A model generated the notes under the pieces. It had not been told where the DNA came from, did not search any database, and saw only the letters and a program-made list of their open reading frames with translations. Of a stretch of 64,000 nucleotides of DNA, positions 34,646 to 42,640 are shown one piece after another. The translations under genes and the position numbers were made by a program. Each line of letters begins with the position of its first letter. Within the stretch, counting starts at the first letter, position 1. Source of the DNA: Pseudooceanicola sediminis (GTDB lineage Bacteria > Pseudomonadota > Alphaproteobacteria > Rhodobacterales > Rhodobacteraceae); NCBI RefSeq assembly GCF_003575965.1, contig NZ_QWJJ01000008.1, positions 62,001 through 126,000 of the forward strand, read 5' to 3'.

Positions 34646-36265
34646 ATGATCCAAGCGCAAAGCCACCTCGCCACCCACGACGTCACCAACCAGCCCGGCC
34701 CGCGCGGCGATGTCGACCTCTGGCAGACCGACCTGCCGCTGCGCGAAGCGATCTCGCGCGAAGGCGGCGACCCGACCGCCCTCGCGCCCTACGGCGCGCA
34801 GATGGGCGCGGCGGACACGCGCGAAGACGGTGCCCTCGCCAACCGGCACACGCCGGAGATGCACCTGTTCGATCGGGCCGGGCGGCGCCTGGACGAGGTC
34901 CGCTTCCACCCCAGCTACCACGCCCTGATGCGCAAAAGCACCGCCGCCGGCTACAGCGCCATCGCCTGGGACACGGGCGCGACAGGCGGCCATGTCACCC
35001 ACGCCGCGATGGTCTACCTCGCCTCGCAGGCCGAACCCGGCCACTGCTGCCCCCTGACGATGAGCTATGCCGCCACCCCCGCGCTCGCCGCCAGCCCCGA
35101 TCTCGCCGCGCTCTGGCTCCCCAGACTGCACGCCCGCCGCTACGATCCCTCGATCCGGCCCGTGGCGCAAAAGGACGGCGCGACCCTCGGCATGGCAATG
35201 ACGGAAAAGCAGGGCGGCTCGGACGTGCGCACCAACACGACGACCGCCACCCGTGATGGCAATCACTACCGCCTGACCGGGCACAAATGGTTCTGCTCCG
35301 CCCCGATGTCCGACGGCTTCCTGACCCTCGCACAGGCCCCCGACGGCCTCACCTGCTTCCTCGTGCCCCGCTGGCTCGACGGGGCGCGCAACACGATCCG
35401 CCTCCAGCGCCTCAAGGACAAGCTCGGCAACCGCTCCAACGCCTCCTCGGAAATCGAATTCGACAACACCTTCGCCCAGCGGCTGGGGGACGAAGGGCGC
35501 GGCGTGCAGACCATCATCCAGATGGTGCACCACACCCGCCTCGATACCGCGATGGCCCCCGCCGGCCTGATGCGCGCTGCCCTGGCCGAGGCGCACCACT
35601 GGGCCCGCCACCGCACTGCCTTCCAGAAACGCCTGATCGACCAGCCCCTGATGCGCGCCGTCCTCGCCGACCTCGCGCTTGAGGTCGAAGCCGCCCTTGC
35701 CCTCGGCCTGCGCACCGCCCGCGCCTTCGACGGCACGACCGAACAGGACCGCGCCTTTGCCCGCCTCGGCGTGGCGCTGGCCAAGTTCCACAACAACAAA
35801 CGCGCGCCCCTCGTGACGTACGAGGCGATGGAGGCGCTCGGCGGCATGGGCTATGTCGAAGACACGCCGATGCCGCTGCTCTACCGCGAAGCGCCGCTGA
35901 ACGGCATCTGGGAAGGCTCCGGCAACGTGATCTGCCTCGACATCCTGCGCACGCTGGCGCGCGACCCGCTGGCGGCCGAAACGCTGCGCGCCGAACTCAC
36001 CGCCGCAACAGGCGCCAACCGCCACTTCGACGCCGCCCTCGCGGCGCACGCTGCCCGCTGGCCCGCCCTCCCCCCCGAGGCCGAGGCCCGCTGGTTCGCC
36101 GAACGCACCGCGCTGCTGCTGCAAGCCTCGCTGCTGATCCGCCACGCGCCCGCCGCGGTTTCCGACGCCTTCACCGCCACCCGCCTCGCGGGCGAGGCCG
36201 GCCGCATCACCGGCGCGATACCGGATGGCGACGTCACCGCCCTGCTCGCCCGCATCGCCCCCTGA
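34646..36265 (+). CDS. Acyl-CoA dehydrogenase family protein, AidB-like
   Basis: 539-aa flavoprotein. It shows the AidB-type N-terminus (THDVTNQPGPRGDVDLWQTDLPLREA), FAD-binding blocks GMAMTEKQGGSDVRTNTTTA near residue 190 and TGHKWFCSAPMSDGFLTLAQ near 210, KDKLGNRSNASSEIEFDN, and the C-terminal EALGGMGYVEDTPMPLLYREAPLNGIWEGSGNV near 395-425. Length fits the AidB/isovaleryl-CoA dehydrogenase-like family (about 540). AGGAGG precedes the ATG. AidB relatives respond to alkylation stress; the reaction here is not known. Confidence 0.88.
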   Translation: MIQAQSHLATHDVTNQPGPRGDVDLWQTDLPLREAISREGGDPTALAPYGAQMGAADTREDGALANRHTPEMHLFDRAGRRLDEVRFHPSYHALMRKSTAAGYSAIAWDTGATGGHVTHAAMVYLASQAEPGHCCPLTMSYAATPALAASPDLAALWLPRLHARRYDPSIRPVAQKDGATLGMAMTEKQGGSDVRTNTTTATRDGNHYRLTGHKWFCSAPMSDGFLTLAQAPDGLTCFLVPRWLDGARNTIRLQRLKDKLGNRSNASSEIEFDNTFAQRLGDEGRGVQTIIQMVHHTRLDTAMAPAGLMRAALAEAHHWARHRTAFQKRLIDQPLMRAVLADLALEVEAALALGLRTARAFDGTTEQDRAFARLGVALAKFHNNKRAPLVTYEAMEALGGMGYVEDTPMPLLYREAPLNGIWEGSGNVICLDILRTLARDPLAAETLRAELTAATGANRHFDAALAAHAARWPALPPEAEARWFAERTALLLQASLLIRHAPAAVSDAFTATRLAGEAGRITGAIPDGDVTALLARIAP

Positions 36266-36344
36266 AACGCGCCCCCTCTCACGCCTCCTGACGCCTCCTG
36301 GCGCGCCACCCGCCCGTCTCGCGCCCGGCACGACCCCCGCCGGG

Positions 36345-36517
36345 CATTTGCTTCGGAGCCGCCTTCGCCTGATCCCGAAGAGTCGGGGCGCGCGCCGCCC
36401 TGCAAGCAAAATTGCGGAGGGTCCACGGCACGTGGAAACCGCCATTTTACTTGCAGGGCGGTGCGGGTTCCGACACGCAAGGATCCGGCGAAGGCGGCGG
36501 ACAAGCATTTGCTTTGG
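36345..36517. repeat. Nested inverted-repeat element, large cruciform or structured RNA
   Basis: Concentric complementary pairs: GCCGCCTTCGCCTGATCC (36358-36375) with GGATCCGGCGAAGGCGGC (36481-36498), one mismatch; GTCGG (36382) with CCGAC (36470); CCGCCCTGCAAGCAAAAT (36395-36412) with ATTTTACTTGCAGGGCGG (36444-36461), one mismatch; GCGG/CCGC and TCCACG/CGTGGA around a three-base loop at 36428-36430. The outside is flanked by direct repeats GCATTTGCTTCGG (36345) and GCATTTGCTTTGG (36505). It could be a MITE-like element with target duplication, or a structured RNA. No frame fits a gene. Confidence 0.7.
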
Positions 36518-36793
36518 TGAGCCCGAAGCCGTCCCACCCCATCCGCCCCCCAACGCTGTCCGCATATCCCCCCCGCATATCGACCCTGCCCGGTCATCGC
36601 CCCCGCCCGGTCATCGGCCCCCGTCAAAGGCCCCGCCCCGTCAAAGGCCCCCCCGTCATCGGCCCCGCCCGCAAACCGGCCCTGTCGGCCTATCGCTCCC
36701 GCCCGCTCATCCTCCTCTCGCTCTCATCCCGCACACTCTTCCGCCTCCCTGGCGCAGCCCGTCCGCCACCACGCCACCGCATGCTGACCGCCG

Positions 36794-36845
36794 CGCCCGT
36801 CTGCCTCGCCCGTCTGCCCCGCCCGTCTGCCTCGCCCGTCTGCCT
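36794..36845 (+). repeat. Four tandem 13-base repeats
   Basis: CGCCCGTCTGCCT repeats at 36794, 36807, 36820 and 36833, with a partial fifth. Part of a C-rich, gene-free 736-base gap (36266-37001). Confidence 0.8.
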
Positions 36846-36868
36846 CGCTCGTCGCCCACCAGGCCCGG

Positions 36869-36918
36869 AAAAAACACCGCCCGGATACCGCACAGACACC
36901 GTTCAAATACCGACGTCG
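36869..36918 (-). repeat. 11-bp repeat array, locus C
   Basis: ACCG with G at 36879, 36890, 36901 and 36912, exact 11-base spacing. Minus-strand leader AATTTCGACGTCGGTATTTG resembles AATTCGCACGTCGGTATCTG of locus D at 44291. Confidence 0.75.
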
Positions 36919-37001
36919 AAATTTCGCTATTTCAATCACTTAACGCAAAGACGCGCCCGGCAATGCCGAACGCGCCCCCAAACCCCTCAAAAGGGCGGTC
37001 G

Positions 37002-39164
37002 TCAGATCTTGCCGATCGAGAAGAACATCGTCTCGCCCGAGTGGTCATCGACCCCGTCATTGTCGGTCGAGACATAGGCGGTCCCGTCCTCCATGATCGC
37101 CAGCCCCTCGACCTTGTCGAGGACAAAGCCCCCGGTCGCGGTCAGGTCGGGGATCAGGTCGCGCACCTCCTGCTTGGACACGACAGGCAACTCTTCCCCC
37201 AGCGGCGCCGGAACCATTTCAGAGGCCGGGATGCGGTAGATCTTCTTGATCTTCGCCGCTTCACCGATCTGGTTGTCACGCTCGATGACATAGACAAAGT
37301 CACCATGCGCGACGATTTCGGACATGCCCACCCAGCCGGTGTCAGGCGCGGCCTTCTCATAGGCCACAGCGCCCCAGATCTTTTTCTCGGGGTTGTAAGC
37401 CACCAGTTTCACGTGGTTTTTCGCGTCGTCAGCCCATTCGCGCTGCACCACCATCCACAGCGTATCGCCAATCCGGGTCACCCCTTCAAAGCCAAACCGG
37501 GTCTGACCGGCCAACAGCGTCTCGGGCAGCATGACGTCCTCGATGATCGCGCCGGTTGCATCGGCATGGTACAGCGCATGGGCCACACCCTTGTCCGCAT
37601 TGCCCTCGGACGCCAGCCAGAAGCCGCCCTGACCATCCAGCGTGATGCCTTCCAGGTCCAGACCTTCGGCCGCCGCGCCATCGCGGGTCACGCGGATCAC
37701 CTGGTCGATTTTCGCAGGCTTTTCAGTGGGATCGATGCGCACGATGGTCGGTTGCGCGCTGTAGAAACTGTCGCTGACCGCCCAGATATGATCGCCATCG
37801 GCCACCATGCCCGAATTCGCGCCCCAGCCCACCGGCTTGCCGTCTTCCAGCAGCCCGGCAGACGTCAGCATCGGATAGCTTGCCGGTCCTTCGGCATATT
37901 CATAGATCATGACATGCGCACGCACGCCACCATCCTCGGTCAGGTCTGATTCATTGGCCGAGATCAGAAGGTTACGCGACGGGATCGCGATATACCCCTC
38001 GGGGGCGATACCCGACGGCAGCAGCTGTTTCAGCACGGGATTGGCGATGTCGCTGACGTCGTAGACACCGACGACCGAGGCCCGCTCGGCACCGACAAAG
38101 ACCATTCGAGTCCCCTCGAAGGTACCGACCTCGATGGACTCCGGCTCCACGCCCTTCTTGCCCGAACGCTTGTCCGGGTAATGCCCGATTTCCGCGATCG
38201 CATATTCGAAGGATGTGCCGCTGTCATAGACCAGATCGCCGGTCTTGGAAAAGATCGACCAGCCGCGCGTGCCGCCGTCCATGTCGCCTTCATTGGCCAT
38301 CGCGAAATGGTCGTCGTCGATCCAACCGATCGCATCCGGTTCGCGTGGTACGTCCTTGATGCTGCCGTTAAAGGTGATCGCGCCATCCTTTTCGGTGTCC
38401 ACCCCATCCAGCGAAACCCGCCCCGCCGAAAAGTTCGACAGGATCTCACCGTCCTTGGAAACCACGACGATATGATTGTTTTCCTGAAGCGTGACAACGG
38501 TTTCGCCAAGCGAGTTGATGTCCACGAACTCCGGTTCGGGATCTTCGGGCGCGATCTCGGCCAGGCCGGTCATCGCAACGTGCTTGATGCTGGCGCAATC
38601 TGCCGTGGCGTCCGCCACACCCAGGATCACCAGGTCACCCGCAGGCATCTGGCCCACACGACCATCCCCCAGCTCCTCGTCCCGCTCGTTTTCGATCGCG
38701 ACGGAAATAAAGCTGCCATCCGCGGATACGGCCACGCTGTCGGGCTGACCGCCCAGATCGCAGGTTGCGGTGATTTCCTTGCTGGCGATATCGACCGTGA
38801 CCAGTTTGCCCGACGGTTTCGTATAGCTCTCCGAGGTGTTTACCCCGACATAGGCCGTTTGACCGATGATGCCGACGCTGGTGGGCTCGCCACCCATGTC
38901 GATATTGCCCAGCGGCTTGGGTGCGCGCGGATCGGTGATGTCGATCAACCCGACGACACCCAGCGGGCTGTCGGTATAAACCAGCGTCATCCCGTCTTCG
39001 GTGGCATAGATGATTTCAGCCGAGGTTTCACGGCTCGTATCTTCGCCCTCGGCCATGTTCAAGGGCGTGGCAAAGTTGGCAATGCGGTTGAAATTCATCT
39101 CGGCGCTCGCCATTCCGGCGTGCAGAGCCAGAAGCGATGTCAGCGCAGTGGCGCGAATGATCAT
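37002..39164 (-). CDS. Phytase-like esterase domain protein, exported
   Basis: 720-aa secreted protein. Signal peptide MIIRATALTSLLALHAGMASA. The first half is a beta-propeller-type repeat (GVVGLIDITDPRAPKPLGNIDMGGEPTSVGI; LVTVDIASKEITATCDLGGQPDSVAVSADGS). The second half fits the esterase-like phytase domain (GLDLEGITLDGQGGFWLASEG, FGFEGVTRIGDTLWMVVQREW, DKVEGLAIMEDGTAYVSTDNDG). Such proteins are suggested to hydrolyse phosphoesters. Start at 39164 chosen for GGGGGA upstream. A 19-base palindrome lies 46 bases upstream of the start. Two transcription units away on the same strand is alkaline phosphatase. Confidence 0.85.
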   Translation of the reverse strand: MIIRATALTSLLALHAGMASAEMNFNRIANFATPLNMAEGEDTSRETSAEIIYATEDGMTLVYTDSPLGVVGLIDITDPRAPKPLGNIDMGGEPTSVGIIGQTAYVGVNTSESYTKPSGKLVTVDIASKEITATCDLGGQPDSVAVSADGSFISVAIENERDEELGDGRVGQMPAGDLVILGVADATADCASIKHVAMTGLAEIAPEDPEPEFVDINSLGETVVTLQENNHIVVVSKDGEILSNFSAGRVSLDGVDTEKDGAITFNGSIKDVPREPDAIGWIDDDHFAMANEGDMDGGTRGWSIFSKTGDLVYDSGTSFEYAIAEIGHYPDKRSGKKGVEPESIEVGTFEGTRMVFVGAERASVVGVYDVSDIANPVLKQLLPSGIAPEGYIAIPSRNLLISANESDLTEDGGVRAHVMIYEYAEGPASYPMLTSAGLLEDGKPVGWGANSGMVADGDHIWAVSDSFYSAQPTIVRIDPTEKPAKIDQVIRVTRDGAAAEGLDLEGITLDGQGGFWLASEGNADKGVAHALYHADATGAIIEDVMLPETLLAGQTRFGFEGVTRIGDTLWMVVQREWADDAKNHVKLVAYNPEKKIWGAVAYEKAAPDTGWVGMSEIVAHGDFVYVIERDNQIGEAAKIKKIYRIPASEMVPAPLGEELPVVSKQEVRDLIPDLTATGGFVLDKVEGLAIMEDGTAYVSTDNDGVDDHSGETMFFSIGKI

Positions 39165-39209
39165 GATGTCCCCCATGTGGATCGATGGAGGACAGGTGCC
39201 GAAAAGATG

Positions 39210-39228
39210 TAACGTCATCATGACGTTA
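39210..39228. promoter_or_regulatory. 19-base perfect palindrome upstream of phytase-like gene
   Basis: TAACGTCATCATGACGTTA. Read on the minus strand it also contains GTCAT and GTTAC half-sites 11 bases apart, which fits a degenerate PhoB box. It may instead be the operator of the adjacent MarR regulator. Confidence 0.5.
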
Positions 39229-39297
39229 AAGACACCCTTTTGCGACAAGACACCGCCCCTTTGCCGGTCCGTCGCCGGTCCGTCGCTGGCCCCGTAC

Positions 39298-39852
39298 CTA
39301 GACGGACTCCTGCGTTGCCGCCTCGCCCAGCAGGATACCCTCGGCGTTCAGATCCGCCATCACGCCCATCAGTTTTGACAGCGTACGATACAACGTGCGC
39401 CGCTCGGTCGCGGACAGTTTCTGAAGCAGGAATTTCTGGCGGGCACGTCCCACGCGGATCACTTCGCGGCCGACCTCCTGGCCTTCTTCCGTCAGCTCGA
39501 AAATGGCGCGCCGGGCATCCTTGGGATCGTCGCCCTTGCAGATATACCCGCGATCCGCCAGTGCGGCCGCGGCGCGGCTGATCTGCGCGCCATCCAGCAA
39601 CAGGGTTTCGCAGATTTCGCCATAGGATTGCGGGCCGCTGTTGACCAGACGCGCCAGCACCCGCCCCTCGGCCAGGGTCAGCCCGAAATGGCGCGAGAAG
39701 TATTTGGAAATATTGCGATTGAATTCACCCGACAACATCCCGATCCTGTAGGTCAGGTAGTCCTCGTGCGGCATCTCGTCATAACTGGCCTCCGCCGTCG
39801 TATCGTCGAGGAAGGCGGGCATTTGCCAATAAGGTTGGCTCTTGGGCGGCAT
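39298..39852 (-). CDS. MarR family transcriptional regulator
   Basis: 184-aa winged-helix regulator. The core LTLAEGRVLARLVNSGPQSYGEICETLLLDGAQISRAAAALADRGYICKGDDPKDARRAIFELTEEG (about residues 58-123) is typical. AAGGA precedes the ATG. A palindrome TTGACATGTCAA lies 49 bases upstream of the start and may be an autoregulatory site. Targets unknown; the co-oriented phytase-like gene follows. Confidence 0.9.
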   Translation of the reverse strand: MPPKSQPYWQMPAFLDDTTAEASYDEMPHEDYLTYRIGMLSGEFNRNISKYFSRHFGLTLAEGRVLARLVNSGPQSYGEICETLLLDGAQISRAAAALADRGYICKGDDPKDARRAIFELTEEGQEVGREVIRVGRARQKFLLQKLSATERRTLYRTLSKLMGVMADLNAEGILLGEAATQESV

Positions 39853-39900
39853 CTGGGTCTTTTCCTTTGAACGGAACTGCCCAAGGCTATGGCGAAGTCA

Positions 39901-39912
39901 TTGACATGTCAA
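39901..39912. promoter_or_regulatory. Palindromic operator candidate at the MarR promoter
   Basis: TTGACATGTCAA, 12-base perfect palindrome; its minus-strand copy supplies a consensus -35 (TTGACA) for the MarR gene. Confidence 0.5.
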
Positions 39913-40104
39913 ACAATCTTGACAGCCGACCGGCCTCGCTTTGCTGACTACGCCAGCTTGGCGGGCACTCTCGCTTCGGCCAAGGGGGGCCGGTGGCATA
40001 TGGGCATTTTGAGCGCCTGTTTGGCCTAACCCTCGACCGGATTCAAGCGGCATGACCCTATGTCGCAGACACAGGCGAAAGACCGGTTGGCCGACAGGCG
40101 CCCA

Positions 40105-41463
40105 TCAAGCACGCAGGCGCGCCAGCACGGGCAGTCGCAGCGCGGCAATCGCGGGCAGCAGGGCAAGCACCATCGCGACCAGAACAAACCCCGCCACGAG
40201 ATGCAGCTCGGCCCAACCGAAAGTCGCGGGAACGGCGATCCCGGTGCGCGCTGACAGGATCCGGCTCAGGCCCCAGGTCGCCAAAATCCCGCCGCCCAGC
40301 CCGACCAGGGCCCCTGCCCCGAGCAATACGCTGGAAAACAGCCAGACCACCGCCATCAGGTAGCGCCCCGGGGCACCAAGCGCGCGCAAAACCGCAAGGT
40401 GCCGCGCGAACAGCCGGGTCAGGATGAACAGTCCCACCAGAACACTGGCCGCCACCAGCGCCTGCGACACAAGCGCCATTACCGACATCGCGGCCCGCAG
40501 ATCGCCCATGATCGCATAAAGCTGCGACAATACCGTGCCGGGAAAGAACGCCATCGTTTCGCGGTCCCGGGTAAAGCGCGAGCGCAGCGCATAACTGGCC
40601 GCCAGGCTGTCTGCCTTGACGACAATCGCCGGCGTGCCCGGAAAATACGCCGGGTCGAAAGGCGGGCCAAGATGCTCAGCTGCCGCGTGGTCATCGCCAT
40701 GGTCATGGTCACCGGCTTCGTGGTCTTCATGGTCATGACCGGCATCGTGGCCATCGGCCAATCCGTGCACACCCCAGACAGCCTCGATCGGGATCACGAC
40801 CGCATGGTCCCAGGGCGTACCCGTGACCGGCATGCGCCCCACAACGACGAAATCGACGTCATGCGCGTGATCGTCCGCACCATCCCCAACCCCATGTGCG
40901 GGCTCGAAACTTTCGCCAAGGCGCAGGGGGACCATCGCACCGACGACGGCCTCGTGTCGTGCGGTGAACATGCGACCCTCCAGCGGCCCCTTGGCCAGAT
41001 GCGTCACCAGGTCAGCCGTGGTTCCGACCACGGGCGCACGTCCGACGGAATCGCCAAAGGCCAGCGGAGCCGCCAGTGCCACATGCTCGGCACCGGCAAT
41101 CTCGGCATAGGTTTCGCCATCCAGTAGCGGGGCATCTGTCGCCTGAAGATAGACCGAGGCGAGCATCATCGTCACCTCGCTGCCCGGCGCCGTCACGACG
41201 ATGTCGAACCCGTCCGCAGCCCGCGCGGTACCGATACGCAACCCGCGTTCCTGCGCGATCAGCCCAACCCCGATGGCAACCGATCCGGCAACCACGGCAA
41301 CAAAGATCAACGCGGTCCAGCGGAAACGCCGCAACATGGCTGCAACCAACGGCCAGGGCGCATAGCCCTGCAACAGCACCGCGCCCAGGACCGCGATCGG
41401 ACACAACAGCGCGGCCAGCGTCAGCGCGTCCTGCACACCCGGCGTCAGATCAGCCCAGATCAC
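40105..41463 (-). CDS. FtsX/MacB-like ABC permease with His-rich loop
   Basis: 452-aa permease: membrane segments near residues 14-32, 48-70, 330-352, 372-400 and 420-440, with a large extracytoplasmic domain between. Within that domain is a His/Asp-rich metal-binding stretch, GHDAGHDHEDHEAGDHDH and flanking residues near 235-260. The ATG overlaps the ATPase stop (ATGA). In Pseudomonas a Zur-regulated zinc operon (PA4063-PA4066) has the same ATPase plus FtsX-type permease and small exported proteins; by analogy this system may handle zinc. Direction of transport is not known. Confidence 0.88.
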   Translation of the reverse strand: MIWADLTPGVQDALTLAALLCPIAVLGAVLLQGYAPWPLVAAMLRRFRWTALIFVAVVAGSVAIGVGLIAQERGLRIGTARAADGFDIVVTAPGSEVTMMLASVYLQATDAPLLDGETYAEIAGAEHVALAAPLAFGDSVGRAPVVGTTADLVTHLAKGPLEGRMFTARHEAVVGAMVPLRLGESFEPAHGVGDGADDHAHDVDFVVVGRMPVTGTPWDHAVVIPIEAVWGVHGLADGHDAGHDHEDHEAGDHDHGDDHAAAEHLGPPFDPAYFPGTPAIVVKADSLAASYALRSRFTRDRETMAFFPGTVLSQLYAIMGDLRAAMSVMALVSQALVAASVLVGLFILTRLFARHLAVLRALGAPGRYLMAVVWLFSSVLLGAGALVGLGGGILATWGLSRILSARTGIAVPATFGWAELHLVAGFVLVAMVLALLPAIAALRLPVLARLRA

Positions 41464-42149
41464 TGGCTGCCCCCTTTGAAATCGTTGACCAATACCCCGT
41501 GGGACATGGTGATCACTCGGTCCATTCGCGCCAGGAGCTGGGGATCATGACTTACCACGATCAGGGTGCGCCCGGCCTGGTGCGCCTCGGCCAGCAGCAG
41601 CTGCGTCAGGTGCTCGGCGTTGGCGCTGTCAAGGCTTGCGGTCGGTTCGTCCGCCAGCAGGATCGAGGGGCGGTGCGCCAAGGCGCGGGCAACGGCGACC
41701 CGCTGGCGCTCTCCGCCAGAAAAACGCGACACATCGCGCGCATCGTCAGGAAGCGAGAGGGAGGAGAGGCGACGCGCAGCCTCGTCCTGCAACGCGCGCC
41801 GTTCCGAGCGCGAGCGAAAGCCCGCGACAACGGTGGCATTGGCCAACGCACCGAGCTCCTCGAACAACAGATGGTCCTGAAAAATCAATCCGATATGGCG
41901 CGCACGAAAGGCAGCACGCGCCGGGGTCCCAAGGGCCGACAGATCAGTGTCGCCCCACAGCACCGAGCCGCGCATCCGGGGCGCCAGGCCCGCCAGGGCG
42001 AACAGCAGCGAGGACTTTCCCGCGCCGCTCGGACCGCTGATCCCCAAAGCCTCGCCCGCGGCCACGTCCAGCGCCGGCACCTCGGCCAGTGGCGCGCACT
42101 CCTCGGTCAGTACGACAAGGTCGCGCAGTTTGAGTGCGCGCTTATCCAT
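41460..42149 (-). CDS. ABC transporter ATP-binding protein (LolD/MacB-like)
   Basis: 229-aa ATPase. Walker A GPSGAGKSS near residue 40, Q-loop FQDHLLFEELG, signature FSGGERQR near 140, Walker B ILLADEPTASLDSAN and H-loop VVSHDPQLL. Serves the FtsX-like permease it overlaps. The start at 42149 overlaps the end of the upstream small-protein gene by 8 bases. Confidence 0.92.
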   Translation of the reverse strand: MDKRALKLRDLVVLTEECAPLAEVPALDVAAGEALGISGPSGAGKSSLLFALAGLAPRMRGSVLWGDTDLSALGTPARAAFRARHIGLIFQDHLLFEELGALANATVVAGFRSRSERRALQDEAARRLSSLSLPDDARDVSRFSGGERQRVAVARALAHRPSILLADEPTASLDSANAEHLTQLLLAEAHQAGRTLIVVSHDPQLLARMDRVITMSHGVLVNDFKGGSQ

Positions 42150-42564
42150 ACGTCGCATCAACCAGCCGCACCATGCTGAGAAAGCCGGTTTCGGGGTCGG
42201 TGTATCGGCCCAGCTCAAGCCGACCGCTGGCCTCGATCCGCACGTTGAAGGGGGACACGTCGAGACGGCGGCGGATATAGACCGCCAGAATGTCGTCAGG
42301 CCATTCCGCCTCGCTCTCGCAGAACGGACAGACAGCCATAGGCCGTTGGGTCAAAACGAAAAAAGCCGCGTCGGCTTTCAAAGGCGGGGCCATGAACCCT
42401 TCGAACCGCACCTTCTGACCGTCCAGTGCGCGCGCCTTGTCGGTAAAGGCACCGCCTCGCGCGTAGAGGTCGCGGGGCTTCATCGGTGCGGCGCGTTCGG
42501 CCCAGACCCGGCTTGCCACTGGAACGGCCAGCGCCGCCAGAACCAGATTTCGACGTGTCAACAT
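42142..42564 (-). CDS. Small exported protein of the metal ABC cluster
   Basis: 140-aa protein with a Tat-like signal (MLTRRNLVLAALAVPVASRVWA) and a Cys pair in MAVCPFCESEAEWPDD near residue 75. The body (LDGQKVRFEGFMAPPLKADAAFFVLTQRPMAVCPFC) fits an OB-like fold of the DUF3299 type seen beside similar ABC genes. AGGAGG precedes the ATG at 42564. A metal-binding role is inferred from the Cys pair and neighbours. Confidence 0.75.
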   Translation of the reverse strand: MLTRRNLVLAALAVPVASRVWAERAAPMKPRDLYARGGAFTDKARALDGQKVRFEGFMAPPLKADAAFFVLTQRPMAVCPFCESEAEWPDDILAVYIRRRLDVSPFNVRIEASGRLELGRYTDPETGFLSMVRLVDATYG

Positions 42565-42640
42565 GACTGACCTCCTGCCTTGCAAAACGGGCGAAGGGCC
42601 CCGGTGTTCGGGGCCCCTGCCTATCGGTTTTCTCCGCGCC

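Noticed and set aside
36794-36845. Possible CRISPR array
   Set aside because: Direct 13-base tandem repeats without spacers; no cas genes in the window.
36225-37949. Long plus-strand ORF across the gap and antisense to the phytase-like gene
   Set aside because: Shadow of a GC-rich minus-strand gene, with proline- and arginine-rich translation.
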